This document shows, piece by piece, positions 34,063-42,393 of a DNA stretch of 64,000 bases; the stretch's first letter is position 1; each line of letters begins with the position of its first letter. Source of the DNA: Cellvibrio fontiphilus_A (GTDB lineage Bacteria; Pseudomonadota; Gammaproteobacteria; Pseudomonadales; Cellvibrionaceae); NCBI RefSeq assembly GCF_042646205.1, contig NZ_JBHRTF010000015.1:1-64000 (forward strand), given 5' to 3'. The translations under genes and the position numbers were made by a program. Under the pieces are notes generated by a model. It searched no databases. It saw only the letters and a program-made list of their open reading frames with translations, and was not told where the DNA came from.

Positions 34063-35145
34063 ATGAACAGCAGCTCTTTACCAACTAACTGCTTGCCCGC
34101 CGTTTATTTACCCCAGCCCTACTATGAGCGGGACAGCGCGATTATTCGCTCAGCTTGGTGGGCGGCAGGGTTGATTGACTTGGCACAAAGCTGCGCACTG
34201 CCCGAACATAAAATGCTGCGTCACACCGGTATTTTTCATGAAGATATAATTCAACAACAGCACAGTATTTGCCCTGAACAGTTGCTGCAGCTAATCCACA
34301 ACATAATAAAATATTCAGGGCAAAATGATCTGAGCTTTTTATTTGGCCATCAACTTTTACCGGGGAATATTCCCCACCTTTCGCACAAGCTAAACGCAGC
34401 GAATAACCTCAGCGAATTAATTGACTGCCTTGTACAAGATCAAATGTTATTTAGCCCGCTTCTGAATCTGAGGCTCTGCTATGAAGGTGATGAATTAGTA
34501 ATTTATTGGCAGGACGCCTGCGGCGCTGATGACTGCTTTGTGTTTTTATTGGAAGCACTCTGCACCGCTATTAGCAGTTTTAGCCGTTGGCTGAACGGCG
34601 AGCGCCACCCCTGGAAATTTTATTTTGCCCACAAAGCGCCTGGCTATATTGAACAGTACGAAGTACACCTGCAGGGCGAAATTCACTTTGAATGCCAGCG
34701 TAACGCCATGGCAATTCAACGCGATTATTGTTTTCAACCCTGGCAGAAAAAATCAAACTACCGTTCACCAAGCACAGCTGACGCTGACGCTGACGAATGT
34801 TATTTTCATTTATCCCAACAACCTCAACCCGAAGGACAAAAAGGCTTTCTCACAGAAGTCTACAACTACCTGCACCACAATATTAGCCACACCCCCAACC
34901 TGGAAAAAACTGCCGCCGACTTTGGCATGAGCAGCGCCAGCTTTAAGCGCAAACTAAAAAAACACCGCAGCCACTTTCAGGCGATTTACGATCAAGTGCG
35001 CAAGGATTTAGCCGTATTCTGGATAAATCAGGAAGGCTGGAGCAGCGAACAAGTTGCAAAAAAATTACATTTCCACGACGTCGCCAACCTGCGGCGCGCC
35101 TTTAAAAAATGGACGGGGATGACGTTGTGGGCTGCAAGAAATTAG
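34063..35145 (+). CDS. AraC family transcriptional regulator
   Basis: A 360-residue regulator. The N-terminal 200 residues resemble the arabinose-binding-like domain found in OruR/ArgR-type AraC proteins (QQQHSICPEQLLQLIHNI). The C-terminal region carries two helix-turn-helix units: TAADFGMSSASFKRKLKKH and QVAKKLHFHDVANLRRAFKK followed by WTGMT. Its start is one base past the stop of the GGDEF gene, so the two are co-translated; an in-frame ATG at 34051 would even overlap it. The coupling suggests the GGDEF protein and this regulator work in one signalling path. Targets are unknown. Confidence 0.88.
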   Translation: MNSSSLPTNCLPAVYLPQPYYERDSAIIRSAWWAAGLIDLAQSCALPEHKMLRHTGIFHEDIIQQQHSICPEQLLQLIHNIIKYSGQNDLSFLFGHQLLPGNIPHLSHKLNAANNLSELIDCLVQDQMLFSPLLNLRLCYEGDELVIYWQDACGADDCFVFLLEALCTAISSFSRWLNGERHPWKFYFAHKAPGYIEQYEVHLQGEIHFECQRNAMAIQRDYCFQPWQKKSNYRSPSTADADADECYFHLSQQPQPEGQKGFLTEVYNYLHHNISHTPNLEKTAADFGMSSASFKRKLKKHRSHFQAIYDQVRKDLAVFWINQEGWSSEQVAKKLHFHDVANLRRAFKKWTGMTLWAARN

Positions 35146-35235
35146 CTCAACAATTAACGATCAGATGGATGATTTACACCATCATTCACCGGCACATTAG
35201 CAATGTGAGCCGCCTTGATTATAAAAACCACTCCA

Positions 35236-35838
35236 TCAAGGCCGCGATAACTCAATTAAATTATCGGTATGACTGTAAAAATCTGCGCCCATTTTTCCCA
35301 CACTCGTTAATTGCATTTGGTTGATAAAACCATCCTGCCAGAGTGCATCATCTACAAAAATGGTTTTTACATCCAGGAGCACCGCGCTGCCGCCCATGGG
35401 TAGGCTGTTGAAGCGCAGTACTTCGCGCAGTGTGCATTCATAACGCACCAGAGTGCCGCGCACCGAAGGTGGCTTAACGCTATGGCTTGGGCATTGCTCT
35501 AGTTGGGCGAAAGCAAATTCGCTTTGGTCGGCGGGCAGTGCGGCGCAGGTTTGGTTCATTTTTTCCAGCAGTGGTTCGCTAACGATATGCACTACACATT
35601 CTTTGGTGTCGAGCAAATTAACCAGCGTATCTTTATCGCCGCCCTCGCGCGGGTTCACTTGGGAATACCAGAGGATGGGTGGATTGCAGCTGGCCACATT
35701 AAAAAACGAATAAGGCGCAATATTGGCCACACCGGTTTTGGAAAGTGTGCTGATCCAGGCAATAGGCCGTGGGGTTACGCCACCTACGAGCAGGCGATAA
35801 ATTTCCTGCGGGCTTAGCTGTAAAGTATCGAACAACAT
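35236..35838 (-). CDS. Flavin reductase family protein
   Basis: A 200-residue FMN-binding split-barrel protein. Family marks are the N-terminal RLLVGGVTPRPIAWIST, ANIAPYSFFNVASCNPPILW and KDTLVNLLDTKECVVHIV. Such proteins reduce flavin for partner oxygenases or act on nitro/quinone substrates; no partner oxygenase lies next to it. ATG 35838 is chosen; a frame back to 35886 would overlap the terminator of the neighbouring gene. It stands alone on the minus strand, convergent with the AraC gene. Confidence 0.85.
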   Translation of the reverse strand: MLFDTLQLSPQEIYRLLVGGVTPRPIAWISTLSKTGVANIAPYSFFNVASCNPPILWYSQVNPREGGDKDTLVNLLDTKECVVHIVSEPLLEKMNQTCAALPADQSEFAFAQLEQCPSHSVKPPSVRGTLVRYECTLREVLRFNSLPMGGSAVLLDVKTIFVDDALWQDGFINQMQLTSVGKMGADFYSHTDNLIELSRP

Positions 35839-35888
35839 AATAAAAATCCGAACAAGGTTTATGCGAGTTGATGGCGATACTAACAAAA

Positions 35889-35908
35889 AAGGAGCCTTGC
35901 GGCTCCTT
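35889..35908 (-). terminator. Intrinsic terminator of the tubulin-like gene
   Basis: Stem AAGGAGCC / GGCTCCTT with loop TTGC, followed on the minus strand by a T run (A run at 35885-35890 on plus). It is 18 bases past the stop at 35926 and separates this gene from the flavin reductase gene. Confidence 0.85.
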
Positions 35909-35925
35909 GGTAAGGCGGGTCAATA

Positions 35926-38112
35926 TTACTGTTTATCGCCCGGTAGGGAGTTGAGCGAGACAATACGTGTTTTGCTGATTTTATGGCGATAAATTTCACG
36001 CAGGTATTTGATGGCTTTTTTCACGCTATCGCGCGATAAACGGATGTCGTTAATCGAGCAGAACTTTTCCGAGTCGTTGATAAGCTCGCGGTATTTTTTC
36101 TCGTACATGGGCTTGATGGCGTACCAGTTGGTATCGAGAATTTTGGCGGGGTTTTCATACTCGTTAAGCATTTTATCCACCAGAGCCTCATCAAACTCAT
36201 CGGAGCGGATAAAGTCCAGCATGGCCGCATCCAGCTGTTCATCAAAACGATAGGCGTCTTTAGCAAAGCAGCGTTTGATAAAGGCAACAATCAAGGTGAG
36301 GAAGTCATCGCTTAAACAGGGGCTTTTTACGATGAGTGTTGTCAGCGAGATATTGGCCGAAGCGCCAATCACCAAGGCATAACGCTTCAGTGTGGTATTG
36401 GGGAAAAGTGCATTCAAATGGGATTTGAGTTTGTTCAAATCCATGTAGCTGAGTTTGTAATCTTTGGGTAATGAAATAATGGACACAACCGACGAGCAGT
36501 TTTTAAAGAAGTGCAGGTCTTTGAGTTCGTTGGCGTCGTAGCCTTTTTGTAAATAGCGTGCCAGTGCTTCGCGGTAGCGCGCGGATTCAATGGGCAGCAA
36601 ACTGATGCCTTCAATTGCCTGGGTGACTTTATTGAAGTGCGGCAAATCGATGGAGCGATAAAACAAATCGTCGATATTCAGTTCGCCAATTTTTTTCACG
36701 TCTATGCCGCGCAGCTTATCTACGCCTTGCGGAATATTCGCGGGAATGACCGATTCGGCATAGGCAACGGCAACGGGGCCGGCGAGGCTCATAAACAAAT
36801 CGTTAGCATCCAAACGAATGGTTTCACCAATATCGATGCCGGCGCGGCGGAAATAATTTTCGTCGTAATCGGTGGTGACCGCTTGTGCGGTGAGGATGTT
36901 AAAAATTTGCTGGGAAATATACTGGTTGGCGTATTTCTCCATGGCGTTGACATCGATGTGCTGGATGGCGCCTTCATCGGTTTCTTCAGCGTAGCGCATG
37001 ATGTCGTTGGAGATCAGCATCATCGCATTCCAGGGGCGAATACGGTGCATCACACTCGCTTCACTGCTGTCTTCGTTATCGAAGTTGTAGGAGAAATCCC
37101 ACTCTTCCGATAAATATTTACACAGCAAACGTCCGGCATTGATGTGCAGCGCTTCGGACATTTCCACACCGTGGTCGGAGATATTGGGCAGTATGCAAAT
37201 ACCGCTGGTAAAAATAGGCTCAAACACAAAGGAGTGGCCGCGATTGCTGTTGTCCTGGGTTTGCGCGCGCACATCAAAGGTTTTGCTCATGTAGGCGTAT
37301 TGCTGGGCCAAACCAAATTCACTCGCCATACCCGAACCGGTGCCGCCGCCCGCGCTGAAAATATAGAAATACAAGCGCGATTGGTTGGCTTTAATGCCGC
37401 AGGAATCGATAAGGTAGGAGTGAATAAAACGCCAATCGGCATTGGAAAAATGCTGCGTATCTTTGTTGAGAATAATCTTGGCGAGATATTGGCCAAGGAT
37501 GGGCGCATTACCGGAACCACCGGCATGGACTTCCGACAAGTCCATGATTTTCATTTTGGTGTAATCCTTGAGGAAACCGGCGCGCTCACCTTTGTGGGAG
37601 AAACGAATGCGACCTTCAATGTCTTTGTCCAAATCCCCCAACATCACCAGCGGCTCGATCAAAAACACCGGCTTGAGTTGATGCGCGCCTTTTAAATGCA
37701 GGCTGCGCTTGATCCAGCGCATGGGCATGTGATCCGGCTCGCGCACCACTTTTTCTTCAACATTAAATTCGTTCAGGTAAAAGTTGCGCGCGTTGTACAC
37801 CAGGCTCGCTACATCCAGCGCAATATTGGAGCCGCAGCGCCCCAAACCAATCAGGCACACCGAGGGAAATTGCGGCTGCTTTTGGGTGTCGGCGTCCTGC
37901 TGATTTACCAGATAGGGGTAAACGTTTGTGCGCAGGGTGTCCAGGTTATGCAAGATCTTGTTCAGATCGCGCTCGGTAAAGTACATGTAGCTGCTGCCGT
38001 TGGCGCTGGTCAGCGGGCGGCTGATGACCTCCTCTTCCACATCGGGGCTGGCGGTAATCAGATCATCCTGCTCAGCTGCTTCGGCGGTGCGGGTAGTTTT
38101 TTTGGTGGCCAT
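35926..38112 (-). CDS. Divergent tubulin/FtsZ-like GTPase
   Basis: A 728-residue soluble protein. An N-terminal acidic, disordered stretch (1-40) is followed by a nucleotide-binding start, VCLIGLGRCGSNIALDV (GLGRCGSN, 89-96), and by the tubulin signature FSAGGGTGSGMASEFG (254-261). Both elements are in the order and form of FtsZ/tubulin and the poorly studied Tubulin_2-type proteins. The spacing between them (about 165 residues) is nearly twice that in FtsZ, and about 400 residues follow, including a Lys/Arg-rich helical C-terminus. It is not the cell-division FtsZ, which is about 390 residues and sits with ftsA. Monocistronic, with a GC hairpin in its leader. Function unknown; GTP binding is very likely. 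Confidence 0.8.
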   Translation of the reverse strand: MATKKTTRTAEAAEQDDLITASPDVEEEVISRPLTSANGSSYMYFTERDLNKILHNLDTLRTNVYPYLVNQQDADTQKQPQFPSVCLIGLGRCGSNIALDVASLVYNARNFYLNEFNVEEKVVREPDHMPMRWIKRSLHLKGAHQLKPVFLIEPLVMLGDLDKDIEGRIRFSHKGERAGFLKDYTKMKIMDLSEVHAGGSGNAPILGQYLAKIILNKDTQHFSNADWRFIHSYLIDSCGIKANQSRLYFYIFSAGGGTGSGMASEFGLAQQYAYMSKTFDVRAQTQDNSNRGHSFVFEPIFTSGICILPNISDHGVEMSEALHINAGRLLCKYLSEEWDFSYNFDNEDSSEASVMHRIRPWNAMMLISNDIMRYAEETDEGAIQHIDVNAMEKYANQYISQQIFNILTAQAVTTDYDENYFRRAGIDIGETIRLDANDLFMSLAGPVAVAYAESVIPANIPQGVDKLRGIDVKKIGELNIDDLFYRSIDLPHFNKVTQAIEGISLLPIESARYREALARYLQKGYDANELKDLHFFKNCSSVVSIISLPKDYKLSYMDLNKLKSHLNALFPNTTLKRYALVIGASANISLTTLIVKSPCLSDDFLTLIVAFIKRCFAKDAYRFDEQLDAAMLDFIRSDEFDEALVDKMLNEYENPAKILDTNWYAIKPMYEKKYRELINDSEKFCSINDIRLSRDSVKKAIKYLREIYRHKISKTRIVSLNSLPGDKQ

Positions 38113-38140
38113 CGAGTGAATCCTTTTGGATGTGACTTAG

Positions 38141-38162
38141 GCGCCGGAGCTAACCCCGGCGC
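38141..38162 (-). other. Leader hairpin of the tubulin-like gene
   Basis: A 7-bp GC-only stem (GCGCCGG / CCGGCGC) with an 8-base loop, 29 bases upstream of the start at 38112, beyond the AAGGA ribosome site. It would sit in the 5' untranslated leader if transcription starts upstream, or be part of the promoter. Confidence 0.5.
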
Positions 38163-38252
38163 GCTGAATTTGCGTCATAAATGATATTTATTGTGCTTGC
38201 CGGTCAGTTTTTATAAATCGCAGACCTAAACACTATTAACGCTAGCTGCGAC

Positions 38253-38276
38253 TGGCGATAAATACAAATATCGCCA
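38253..38276 (-). other. Hairpin downstream of the L,D-transpeptidase gene
   Basis: Perfect 8-bp inverted repeat TGGCGATA / TATCGCCA with an A/T-only-plus-C loop of 8 bases, 40 bases past the stop at 38316. No T run follows, so it is either a weak terminator or a regulator dyad in front of the tubulin-like gene. Confidence 0.45.
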
Positions 38277-38315
38277 AGCCTGTCACATTAAAAAAACCAC
38301 TAAATTCGCTAAAAC

Positions 38316-40283
38316 CTAGTCTTCTGCCTTTATCTGGATCAGCGGCTGGCTCACGCGCCGATTCAACGCCGCGAGCACCGCGCCATCGCGCGCGTAAATA
38401 TCCGGCTTAAAGGCCACTTTGGTGTCGCTCACAGCATCCACCGTCCAATAGGCAAGCATGATGGGCACCCGTTTGGCGAGGGTGACGTTGCGGGTTTTGC
38501 CGGTCGCCAGGGTTTTGTTGATGGTCGCCTCATCCCAGCCCGGGGTTTGCTCCAGCAGCAACTCCACCAACTCCAACGCGCGCTCTACGCGGATGCAACC
38601 CGAACTAAACGCGCGCTGGCTTTTATTGAATAGCTTTTGGTGGGGGGTATCGTGCAGGTAAACCGCATAGGGGTTGGGGAAGCGAATCACCGCCTTGCCC
38701 AGCGCTGCGTCATCACCCGCATCCTGGCGCAGGGTAACGTTGCCGGGGCGCGACCAGTCGATAGTTGCCGGGTCCAGCTGTTGGCCATTGCTGTCGAGCA
38801 CACGGATATTGTGCTCGCGCAGGTAGCTGAGATCCTTGCGCAACTTGGGCAGTATATCCTTGCGCAAAATCGTGGGCGGCACCGTCCAGGTGGGGTTGAG
38901 GGTGATGTAATTTACCTCGGACTTGAATACCGGCGTGGTGCGGTACGACATGCCCACCTGCACGCGGGATTTCCACAGTTCTTTGCCGCCGCGGAAATAA
39001 GTCACCTTGAAGCCGGCGATATCCACCAACAGCAACTCCTCGGGGATGTGGTGCAACAACCAGCGGGCGCGGTCCAGGTTGACGCGAATTTGCTCTACCC
39101 GCGCATGGGCAGAAATATTCAGTGCGGCGCGGGTCGCCGGGCCTACGGCACCGTCGTCCTCCAAATACTGATCGCGCTGGAACTGCTTCACCGCATTCAC
39201 TAGGTACTCATCAAATACCTCATCGGGGTTGATTGGCGGGGCACTGCTAGCGGCGGAGCTAGCGGCACTTGTGGCATCGCCCAACTGCTCGCCTAATTCC
39301 GCGCTTACTGCCGGATCGAGCGCGTAACCGTCTTCACTGGCTGCCGCCGAGCTGTTATTTGACGCAACGCTGACTGAATCATCAGCACTGCTCAAGGAGT
39401 GGTCGCTCGCACCGGTGCTGCTGTTCTGGGCTGCGGCAGCGGCCTTGGCACTGGAGGCCGCATTTGCCGCCAGGCAGTTGGCAACCGCCTGCTGCTGATC
39501 TGCTTCCGCTACCGGTTGATACTCGCCCGTCACGCGCAAACGCGCGCGCAGTTGTGCAACCTGGGGGTCGACCATACAGGGCTTGAGAGTCGGGCCTGCG
39601 GGCAGCGCAAACCAGCCGCCTTGGGCAGCAAATTCGCGGTAGCGGCTCAAACCGGCCTGCAAACTGGCATAAGTGGGGTGCTGCGGCCGGGTTTGGGCGA
39701 AACTTTGGGCGATATTGCGCGAGCTGATGCCATCATTCATCAGCCCTGCCACCCATTCAGGCGCCAGTTCATGCAATTCGAAGTTCCATTGGGGATCGAG
39801 GCCAGCGGGATCAACCTTGCCGTTAAAAAGATGATAGAGCGCGCGCAGGTAGGCATTGGTTGCCAGCAATTCCCACTCCACTAACTCACTCAACTCCGGC
39901 GTGCGGCCGGCGGCCAGCAGTTCATACATCTGCCGCAAAAAGTTGATGGAGTAGTCCTCCGGGTCCAGACCATCGGCGCTCAAACCCTCCAAGGCAGTGA
40001 TCAACTCCTGCAAACGGGGCGTTTCAGTCCATACCGGCTGAAAACCGCGCTGCTGATAAAAGCTGCTGACTGCAGGTGCTACCGGGCTGACGGGCGGAGC
40101 TACATTCGGGTCATCGGCAGCTGTTTGCAGCCCCAGAATCCGGGTTTCCAACGCCGCTGCCAGCAACCCATTGGCCGCACCGCGCAATTGCGCACCAGAA
40201 TCCCTGGCCGATTGCGCCACTACTGATTGCGCCACTACAGAAAGGCTTGCCACCAAGCCCAAGGCGAATAACACCAACCGCAT
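38316..40283 (-). CDS. Murein L,D-transpeptidase, YcbB/LdtD-like
   Basis: A 655-residue periplasmic enzyme that forms 3-3 crosslinks in peptidoglycan. Signal peptide, an LdtD-type scaffold domain (residues 70-260), a Ser/Ala-rich low-complexity insert (about 275-355), a peptidoglycan-binding helix bundle (VKQFQRDQYLEDDGAVGP), and the YkuD catalytic domain with HDTPHQKLFN and SSGCIRVE; the nucleophile is Cys563. The insert is absent from E. coli LdtD and uses codons for Ser and Ala typical of linkers in this genome. The gene diverges from another, shorter L,D-transpeptidase-like gene. Confidence 0.9.
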   Translation of the reverse strand: MRLVLFALGLVASLSVVAQSVVAQSARDSGAQLRGAANGLLAAALETRILGLQTAADDPNVAPPVSPVAPAVSSFYQQRGFQPVWTETPRLQELITALEGLSADGLDPEDYSINFLRQMYELLAAGRTPELSELVEWELLATNAYLRALYHLFNGKVDPAGLDPQWNFELHELAPEWVAGLMNDGISSRNIAQSFAQTRPQHPTYASLQAGLSRYREFAAQGGWFALPAGPTLKPCMVDPQVAQLRARLRVTGEYQPVAEADQQQAVANCLAANAASSAKAAAAAQNSSTGASDHSLSSADDSVSVASNNSSAAASEDGYALDPAVSAELGEQLGDATSAASSAASSAPPINPDEVFDEYLVNAVKQFQRDQYLEDDGAVGPATRAALNISAHARVEQIRVNLDRARWLLHHIPEELLLVDIAGFKVTYFRGGKELWKSRVQVGMSYRTTPVFKSEVNYITLNPTWTVPPTILRKDILPKLRKDLSYLREHNIRVLDSNGQQLDPATIDWSRPGNVTLRQDAGDDAALGKAVIRFPNPYAVYLHDTPHQKLFNKSQRAFSSGCIRVERALELVELLLEQTPGWDEATINKTLATGKTRNVTLAKRVPIMLAYWTVDAVSDTKVAFKPDIYARDGAVLAALNRRVSQPLIQIKAED

Positions 40284-40497
40284 AACACTAACGCTCCTGC
40301 ATGCTTAAAAAACAACAAAGTATTTCCCAATAAAACTAAAAACGGTCTAGAAACGGCATATTTTTTGATCAATTAATATTTGCCGCTGCTTTTTCATGAT
40401 GCTAGCATTCCAAGATCTTACCCCTGTTATCGGGTAAAACATAATTCACCGAGCAAGGCCGCTACAACTTCAATAACCCAGATAGTCCGGGGTGTGC

Positions 40498-41283
40498 ATG
40501 CTGTATTCACCATTGAAGGCCTTGTTTTTCTCGGCCGGCCTGAGCGTTTTGCTCGGTTTTTGTCCAAACCTGATCGCGGGTCAGGCACAACACCAGAACC
40601 TCGTTAAAACCCATTCTGCCAACCCTTTTACGCACCCTGCGTTTGGCAAAGACCAATCCTTTTTAAATTTGCTGGATCGCCTTACCCGCGCGGCACCCGG
40701 CGCCAACCCGCAAGTTATTTCCATGGCGCTGACCGCGCTCGATTGCGCGCTCAAAAGCGGCATGGAACCGGCGCGCAACCTGACCATGATCGACTACTCG
40801 CTGGTCTCAACCCAAAAACGCCTCTGGGTGTTTGATTTGGTGAGCGGCAAATTGCTGTTCCATGAGCTGGTCGCCCACGGCAAAAACACCGGCGAAAACT
40901 TTGCCCGTCACTTCTCCAATACTTATGGCAGCCTGCAAACCAGCCTGGGGTTATTTCGCACCAAGGAGACCTACATGGGCGCGAACGGCTATTCGCTGCG
41001 CATGGAGGGATTGGAGGAAGGCTTTAACGATAAAGCCATGGAGCGGGCAATCGTGTTCCACGGCGCGCCTTACGTGGATTTAAAACTGGCGCAAAAGCTG
41101 GGCCACTTGGGGCGTAGTTACGGCTGCCCGGCGGTCCGCAACGGCATAGCGCGCAAGGTGATAGATACCATCAAGGGCGACCAATTTCTGTTTTCCTACT
41201 ATCCTGATAAACACTGGCTGGCATCCTCCAAGTTTTTAAATTGCCAGGGCCGCGAACAGCTGGCCCGGCAGGATATTCGCTAG
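40498..41283 (+). CDS. YkuD_2-type murein L,D-transpeptidase domain protein
   Basis: A 261-residue exported protein with an N-terminal signal sequence and a murein L,D-transpeptidase catalytic domain of the second (YkuD_2) family. The catalytic stretch is LGRSYGCPAVRNG with Cys210; an upstream conserved part is FDLVSGKLLFHELVAHGKNT and a His in VFHGAPYVDL. Members are common in Proteobacteria and little studied. ATG 40498 follows a GTG two codons upstream. It diverges from the LdtD-like gene with about 210 bases between, so the two may share control. Confidence 0.85.
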   Translation: MLYSPLKALFFSAGLSVLLGFCPNLIAGQAQHQNLVKTHSANPFTHPAFGKDQSFLNLLDRLTRAAPGANPQVISMALTALDCALKSGMEPARNLTMIDYSLVSTQKRLWVFDLVSGKLLFHELVAHGKNTGENFARHFSNTYGSLQTSLGLFRTKETYMGANGYSLRMEGLEEGFNDKAMERAIVFHGAPYVDLKLAQKLGHLGRSYGCPAVRNGIARKVIDTIKGDQFLFSYYPDKHWLASSKFLNCQGREQLARQDIR

Positions 41284-41491
41284 GCCGCTGCACCCTCCTC
41301 CCACGCGGTTGGCGGTGCAGCATGATGCACCTGCCAGCCAGCGTCTGTTAAGACGTGTTAATCAACACGTCATCTATCAGATAAATGATCAAGCTGTGTA
41401 AAACCTGTCGCTGATTGGCAGGGGAGCAGCTATATAGCCTGTCTCCACACAAAACATAACAACGACCTGAACTCCCAAGGGAAAACACACC

Positions 41492-42277
41492 ATGAAAAAA
41501 ACTCTACTGACCAAGGCGCTGGCGCCGACTGCTGTTGCGTTTGTCGCCTGTGCATTTGGCAGCCTGGCAATGGCGGCTGAAACCAAAAAAGAACCCTGGC
41601 AATTGGCACAAGAAACCGAAGTCTGGGAACCCGTTCCGCCGGTAGTTTCTGCCCCGGCAAAAGGCGTACCTTCTGATGCAGTGGTACTCTTCAACGGCAA
41701 AGACCTGAATCAATGGGAGTCAGTAAACGGCGGTGCCGCGGCCTGGACTCTGGGCAAGGGTGCAATGACCGTTGCCGCCGGTAAAGGCGACATACGCACC
41801 AAAGAATCCTTCTGCGATGTGCAACTGCATATCGAGTGGAAAACCCCCACCGACATCAAAGGTGCCGATGGCAAATTGCTGGAAGGCCAGGGCCGCAGTA
41901 ACAGCGGCGTGTTCTTCCAGGAGCGTTATGAAATCCAGGTATTGGATTCCCATAACAACAAAACTTACCCCAACGGCCAGGCCGCATCGGTTTATAAACA
42001 AACCATCCCACTGGCTAACGCTACCCGTGCGCCGGGTGAGTGGCAAACCTACGACATTATTTTCACCTCGCCCAAGTTCGATGGCGACAAACTTGCCAAA
42101 CCCGGTTACGTGACCGTACTGCACAACGGTGTGCTGGTACAGAACCACGTGGAAATCCAGGGTGCCACCGAGTGGATTGGCAAGCCCTCTTACAAAGCCC
42201 ACGGTTGTGCGCCGATCCGCCTGCAGGATCACGGCAACCCGGTGAGTTTCCGCAACATTTGGCTGCGCAAACTCTAA
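41492..42277 (+). CDS. DUF1080 protein (3-keto-disaccharide hydrolase-like)
   Basis: A 261-residue exported protein: signal peptide ending LAMAAE, then one concanavalin-like DUF1080 domain. Marks are VVLFNGKDLNQWE, FCDVQLHIEWKTP, the loop GRSNSGVFFQERYEIQVLDS, GEWQTYDIIF and the C-terminal PVSFRNIWLRKL. Family members have recently been shown to cut 3-keto-glycosides, and many are common in Planctomycetes, Verrucomicrobia and Bacteroidetes. The next gene carries a related domain fused to a c-type cytochrome. AAGGGAAAA precedes ATG 41492. Confidence 0.88.
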   Translation: MKKTLLTKALAPTAVAFVACAFGSLAMAAETKKEPWQLAQETEVWEPVPPVVSAPAKGVPSDAVVLFNGKDLNQWESVNGGAAAWTLGKGAMTVAAGKGDIRTKESFCDVQLHIEWKTPTDIKGADGKLLEGQGRSNSGVFFQERYEIQVLDSHNNKTYPNGQAASVYKQTIPLANATRAPGEWQTYDIIFTSPKFDGDKLAKPGYVTVLHNGVLVQNHVEIQGATEWIGKPSYKAHGCAPIRLQDHGNPVSFRNIWLRKL

Positions 42278-42393
42278 GGCCTACCGGATTTTCATCTGTC
42301 CGCTGACAGTTTTTGTTTTGCCTGAACTGTCACTTTCTTTGCGCCGCAGCTAACCCTGCGGCGCTTTTTTCATAATTGGTATCGGTATTGATC

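Noticed and set aside
35926..38112. Annotation as the cell-division protein FtsZ
   Set aside because: Much longer than FtsZ, different motif spacing, and not in a division gene cluster.
36637..38184. Three plus-strand frames of 158-183 codons opposite the tubulin-like gene
   Set aside because: The minus-strand frame is longer and has both GTPase motifs; the opposite frames have no recognisable domain.
41720..42232. 170-codon minus-strand frame opposite the DUF1080 gene
   Set aside because: Shadow of a clear DUF1080 domain; no start site or family.
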